Shown here piece by piece: positions 60,981-64,000 of a stretch of 64,000 bases of DNA. A program made the position numbers and the translations under genes. This stretch comes from Planktosalinus lacus (GTDB lineage: Bacteria; Bacteroidota; Bacteroidia; Flavobacteriales; Flavobacteriaceae): contig NZ_BMGK01000003.1 in NCBI RefSeq assembly GCF_014640155.1, positions 124,001-188,000 of the forward strand. Reading direction: 5' to 3'. The notes beneath the pieces are model-generated. The model saw nothing but the letters and a program-made list of their open reading frames with translations, had not been told where the DNA came from and ran no database searches. Positions within the stretch are counted from its first letter, which is position 1. Every line of letters begins with the position of its first letter.

Positions 60981-61085
60981 TGTAATGGGTTATTATGGTT
61001 ATACAAAGATGAAGGTATAAACACTGTTTTTCCATACAAAAAAGGCAGTATCCCATATAAAAAATGGAAAATGAGGGGCTTTTAT

Positions 61086-61883
61086 TTATACTATGCGGAA
61101 ATCGCTAGGAGCTATTCCCGTGCTTTTTTTAAAAAAGTTACTAAAGTGAAAGGGTTCATTGAACCCTAAGTAAAGTGCTATTTCTTTGATGCTTCTGTCA
61201 GTAAATTTTAAATCGCGACGGGCATGCATCAATAATTGTTCTTTAATGAGATGTTTTGCTGTGACACCCATTACATTTTTGACATGTTGATTGAGATATT
61301 TTGATGAAATATGCATTGCATCTGCATAGTCACTTACCTTATGCCATTTGTGGTAATGTTTTGAAACCAGGTTTTTATATGTCAAAACTGTATTGAGTTC
61401 GTGTGAGTTTTGATCTTTATTGGGATTGATATTGCACTTGCTGTCACAATAAATCAAAATTGTTCTTAGGAGAGAAAACATCCCGTTTTCTTTATTTGGA
61501 ATATTTGAGCCTGACATTTCATCAATCATTTCAAACATAGCCTGAACCCGCAAACCAATTTTTGGACTTAAAACAATTTTTGGTATTTGACCCATTGCAT
61601 AATAGATCATAGCGTCTTTAATAATCAAGGGTTCAAAACCCAGTAAATCGAAATAGTCTTTGCTAAATTCCAATACCCAGCCACACATATTATGTTGACA
61701 ATGGAGTTCAATATTTTTCTCTGGGATTGTAAATATGATTAGGTTTGGATAGCCGGAAATATCTTCACCATCAATTTTCACTTTATCCAAACCTTCAGAA
61801 AACCAAAATACCCTGTACACCTCATTAGAGGTTTTAAAGTTGATATCTTTTGTTAGTCTTTTTATATTTAAAATTCCTTTCAT
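61086..61883 (-). CDS. AraC family transcriptional regulator
   Basis: A 265-residue regulator. The N-terminal ~160 residues form a cupin-like sensing domain (VYRVFWFSEGLDKVKIDG, HCQHNMCGWVLEFSKDYFDLL). The C-terminal ~100 residues carry the double helix-turn-helix: VSDYADAMHISSKYLNQHVKNVMG and SIKEIALYLGFNEPFHFSNFFKKSTGIAPSDFR. The ligand is unknown. It precedes the cytochrome/lipoprotein pair on the same strand (105-base gap), so these are likely targets, but autoregulation alone is also possible. Confidence 0.92.
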   Translation of the reverse strand: MKGILNIKRLTKDINFKTSNEVYRVFWFSEGLDKVKIDGEDISGYPNLIIFTIPEKNIELHCQHNMCGWVLEFSKDYFDLLGFEPLIIKDAMIYYAMGQIPKIVLSPKIGLRVQAMFEMIDEMSGSNIPNKENGMFSLLRTILIYCDSKCNINPNKDQNSHELNTVLTYKNLVSKHYHKWHKVSDYADAMHISSKYLNQHVKNVMGVTAKHLIKEQLLMHARRDLKFTDRSIKEIALYLGFNEPFHFSNFFKKSTGIAPSDFRIV

Positions 61884-61923
61884 CTCAGCAATTACAGCTA
61901 GGTTTAAGTAAAGCGTTTGAGAT

Positions 61924-62112
61924 TTAAAGATATAATAAATTATTTAAAATTGAAACAGTAAGGACTGAAGGACAGAAAGTTAATAATCTCTTAAAGGCAT
62001 AAACCAAATAAAATCTCGGTGTAAAGAGCCTGAATAACGGGCGAACACCTATTTTCTTAACAGGGTCTGTGAAGGTGGTGGTTTGTTTTATTTCCCAACC
62101 CGTTTTTTCCAA
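61924..62112 (-). pseudogene. possible gene remnant in a 273-bp gap
   Basis: A 62-codon open frame reads GWEIKQTTTFTDPVKKIGV near its start and TPRFYLVYAFKRLLTF later, then ends within AT-rich sequence. The first half looks like the C-terminal end of a methyltransferase-type protein, but no N-terminal part remains upstream, and the frame begins in mid-domain. It may be a decayed 3' end next to the FkbM gene or a chance frame. I see no promoter for it. Confidence 0.25.
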
Positions 62113-62156
62113 AAGCCAATCAAATTACCAGGGTTCAAAAGGGTGAAAGTAACATC

Positions 62157-63083
62157 TCAAATTTTATCGATGACAAATTCTGAAATATAATGCTCTTTGT
62201 TTTTGGGTACAAAAAAGCAGTTTCTTATACCATCGTCTTTTGTTCTTTGGATGGTATTCACCTTTACCAAACCGTTTATGTTTTTTGACACTTTATGATT
62301 GTAAAAACTATAATCTAATTTCTTGAAAAAATTTTCTAATTTGTATTCTGTTGTGTTGAAAAGTGTTTCACAGATAACTATAGGTGTAAATTTTTTAATT
62401 TGTTCAAAGCCGGAGCTGAGAATATCTTCTTCTGTTCCTTCAGTGTCAATTTTTATTAAGTCAATGGTAGTTATATTTTGTTGCTTTATAAAGTAGCTTA
62501 AGGTTACACTATCTGTTTTATAGGAGATGAAATTCCTTGACGTTGTTTTGGTTCCTATATTATTTTCCCCAGATAATGTGTGTTTTAAATAAGGGTATTT
62601 ATTGCTTTGGACTTCAAAAAATTCAATTTCACCTTTTTTTGATGAAATAGCTAATTTATGAGCATTGATTGCATTTTCAAAATTATTGAGGAAGATATTT
62701 TTCATTAAATAGGCAAAAGCACCATTTGCTGGCTCGATAGCATAAACTTTAATATTGATATTAGATTTTGTAGCAAGAAGAGAATAAAAACCAATGTTCG
62801 CCCCGATATCAATAAAACTGGAGATTTTTTTGGATAGTTTTTCAAAAATTTCTGAGTATTCAAAACCTTTATATCCTTTCCAAAAAAGTACTTGTGTTAG
62901 ATAGCTAGTAGGGTTAGTCGAAATTTTTATAATGCCGGAATCTGTCTTACATTTCATTGTACCAGATGGTGGTATTTTTATACTATCGGGGAGGAGTCTT
63001 TTAAATGCTACATTTATGTTCCTAATACAGTAATTTATGTGGCTTTGATAAATTATTCTGTAGAATAGTGTTTGAAAACTCAT
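62157..63083 (-). CDS. FkbM family methyltransferase
   Basis: A 308-residue SAM-dependent methyltransferase of the FkbM type. Motif I is in FIDIGANIGFYSLLATKSN (about residue 95). VYAIEPANGAFAYLMKNIFLNN and the Asp-containing TIDLIKIDTEGTEEDILSSGF follow, the latter typical of FkbM. It methylates an unknown hydroxyl, often on a sugar or polysaccharide. The ATG at 63083 is clear. It lies 26 bases downstream of the KAS III-like gene on the same strand and may be co-transcribed with it, as part of a locus continuing beyond the right edge. Confidence 0.88.
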   Translation of the reverse strand: MSFQTLFYRIIYQSHINYCIRNINVAFKRLLPDSIKIPPSGTMKCKTDSGIIKISTNPTSYLTQVLFWKGYKGFEYSEIFEKLSKKISSFIDIGANIGFYSLLATKSNINIKVYAIEPANGAFAYLMKNIFLNNFENAINAHKLAISSKKGEIEFFEVQSNKYPYLKHTLSGENNIGTKTTSRNFISYKTDSVTLSYFIKQQNITTIDLIKIDTEGTEEDILSSGFEQIKKFTPIVICETLFNTTEYKLENFFKKLDYSFYNHKVSKNINGLVKVNTIQRTKDDGIRNCFFVPKNKEHYISEFVIDKI

Positions 63084-63109
63084 TTAAAGGATTTGTAAAA
63101 GAAGGAATA

Positions 63110-64000
63110 TTAGAATTGGTACACTACTGCATTGATGTTCATGCCTGCTCCAACACTTGCGAAAATGACATGATCTCCTGTTTTTACCTCGTGATTGCTC
63201 ATTTTTTTTCGGGAAACCAAATCCAATAGGGTTGGTATGGTAGCCACGCTGCTGTTGCCCAATTCGCCAATGCTCATAGGCATGATATCTTTAGGCATTT
63301 CCATGTCATAAAGTTTGTAAAACCTCTGGCATATAGCTTCATCCATCTTTTCATTGGCTTGATGGATAAATATTTTTTTGATGTCAGATATAGAAACACC
63401 GCTTTTATCTAAACAGCTTTTCATTGCTAAAGGAACATTGGTCAAGGCAAAATTATAGACTTTTCTTCCATACATTTTTATGTATCTTATTTTGTCACTT
63501 TCTTGCTTTTGGTTGCTTCGGTCAAAATAGATGAAGTGCGCTTCATCCCTGGTATGTGTGACTGTTTCATGGGAAATTATACCACCAGATTCTTTTTTCT
63601 TTTGTAAAATGACAGCACCGGCTCCATCACTGTAAATCATAGAATCTCTATCATGCTGATCGATCACTCTTGATAATGCCTCAGCACCAATGATTAAACA
63701 TGTTTCAGCTATTCCGGCTTTAATAAATGCATTGGCTTGAATTACTCCTTCCAGCCAACCCGGGCAACCAAAAAGCACATCATATCCAACACATCGAGGA
63801 TTTTCTATCTGTAGTAAATGCTTTACCCTTGAAGCCAAACTGGGCACAGTGTCACTTTGATTGCTCAAATGTTTAACGTCTCCATAATTGTGTGCTACAA
63901 TTATATAATTTATGGTTTCAGGATTAATTCCTGAATGAGCAATTGCTTTTTCTGCAGCAAAAAAAGCAATGTCTGAAGTGACGAGATTTTTTTCAATGTA
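63110..64000 (-). CDS. 3-oxoacyl-ACP synthase III (FabH/KAS III)-like protein, cut at right edge
   Basis: The frame is open from the right edge (residues ...FFAAEKAIAHSGINPETINY) to the stop at 63110, so the N-terminus is missing and the internal TTG at 63868 is not a start. The visible ~296 residues hold the thiolase-fold core. The catalytic Cys is in YDVLFGCPGWLEG, the His in KIFIHQANEKMD and the Asn in IGELGNSSVATIPTLL. These match KAS III. The Cys context (GCPGW) and AHNYGDVKHL differ from housekeeping FabH, so it may serve a specialised lipid, polyene or secondary-metabolite pathway. An FkbM methyltransferase gene follows. Confidence 0.88.
   Translation of the reverse strand, partial: YIEKNLVTSDIAFFAAEKAIAHSGINPETINYIIVAHNYGDVKHLSNQSDTVPSLASRVKHLLQIENPRCVGYDVLFGCPGWLEGVIQANAFIKAGIAETCLIIGAEALSRVIDQHDRDSMIYSDGAGAVILQKKKESGGIISHETVTHTRDEAHFIYFDRSNQKQESDKIRYIKMYGRKVYNFALTNVPLAMKSCLDKSGVSISDIKKIFIHQANEKMDEAICQRFYKLYDMEMPKDIMPMSIGELGNSSVATIPTLLDLVSRKKMSNHEVKTGDHVIFASVGAGMNINAVVYQF

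Noticed and set aside
1-64000. CRISPR arrays, insertion sequences, prophage, toxin-antitoxin or restriction systems
   Set aside because: No regular repeat-spacer pattern, transposase, integrase or defence-type protein was seen in any frame.

Overview
The window is a typical chromosomal stretch of a low-G+C member of the Bacteroidota, most likely a marine Flavobacteriaceae. Three lines of evidence support this. The type IX secretion/gliding genes gldJ, porU and porV occur in the order usual for that family. Promoters have the Bacteroidota -7 consensus TAnnTTTG, often with a TTG-type -33 element. Many lipoproteins and Bacteroidota-restricted families are present (PorV, DUF5522, Porin_10-like, long-form HutU, PafA-type phosphatase, fused 2-oxoacid dehydrogenase E1). 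No phage, insertion sequence, integrase, CRISPR array, toxin-antitoxin pair or restriction system was seen.

Layout: 1-5786 is a phenylacetate/branched-chain acyl-CoA catabolic block: the cut 3' part of paaZ with an extra DinB/DUF1569-like tail, an enoyl-CoA hydratase, paaY, and the E2 and fused E1 of a 2-oxoacid dehydrogenase. It looks richer in G+C than the rest and carries three GC-rich hairpin or tandem repeats. 5830-9646 is an fbpABC-type ferric iron importer with an inverted repeat around its promoter. 9668-15123 holds a DUF4136 lipoprotein, hutU, a KefF/KefC-like pair and DUF5522. 15163-19401 holds a secreted hypothetical, a PLP desulfhydrase, a lipoprotein glucosaminidase and hemL. 19421-23963 holds two Spy-like small proteins, lysS, a 52-codon Pmp3/YqaE gene, a lipoprotein and lipB. 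23985-31555 holds a large uncharacterised lipoprotein, rnhB, a porin, an acyl-CoA dehydrogenase and anmK. 31660-38636 runs gdh-exbB-exbD-tonB-(T9SS cargo)-folC. Two tRNA-Val genes (anticodons TAC and GAC) follow at 38705-38975.

39125-50865 is the T9SS/cell envelope and pyruvate dehydrogenase block: murF and gldJ (minus) diverge from porU-porV (plus), followed by cdd, pdhA and pdhC. 50949-58131 holds an SDR, a SprT-like protease, manC, a DUF389 membrane protein, MlaF/MlaE-like ABC genes and pafA. 58154-64000 is all on the minus strand: a glycosyltransferase, a lipoprotein made of two copies of one domain, a membrane-anchored diheme cytochrome c, an AraC regulator, an FkbM methyltransferase and a KAS III-like enzyme cut by the window edge.

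Functionally the window is mainly core metabolism and cell envelope biogenesis. The most plausible under-described material is (a) the duplicated-domain lipoprotein, diheme cytochrome and AraC group at 59045-61883, (b) the predicted T9SS cargo with a lipobox inserted between tonB and folC, (c) the 822-residue lipoprotein beside rnhB, and (d) non-ATG starts, including an apparent AUU start for folC. I found no convincing novel multi-gene defence or mobile system. All family assignments come from reading motifs by eye; no searches were run.
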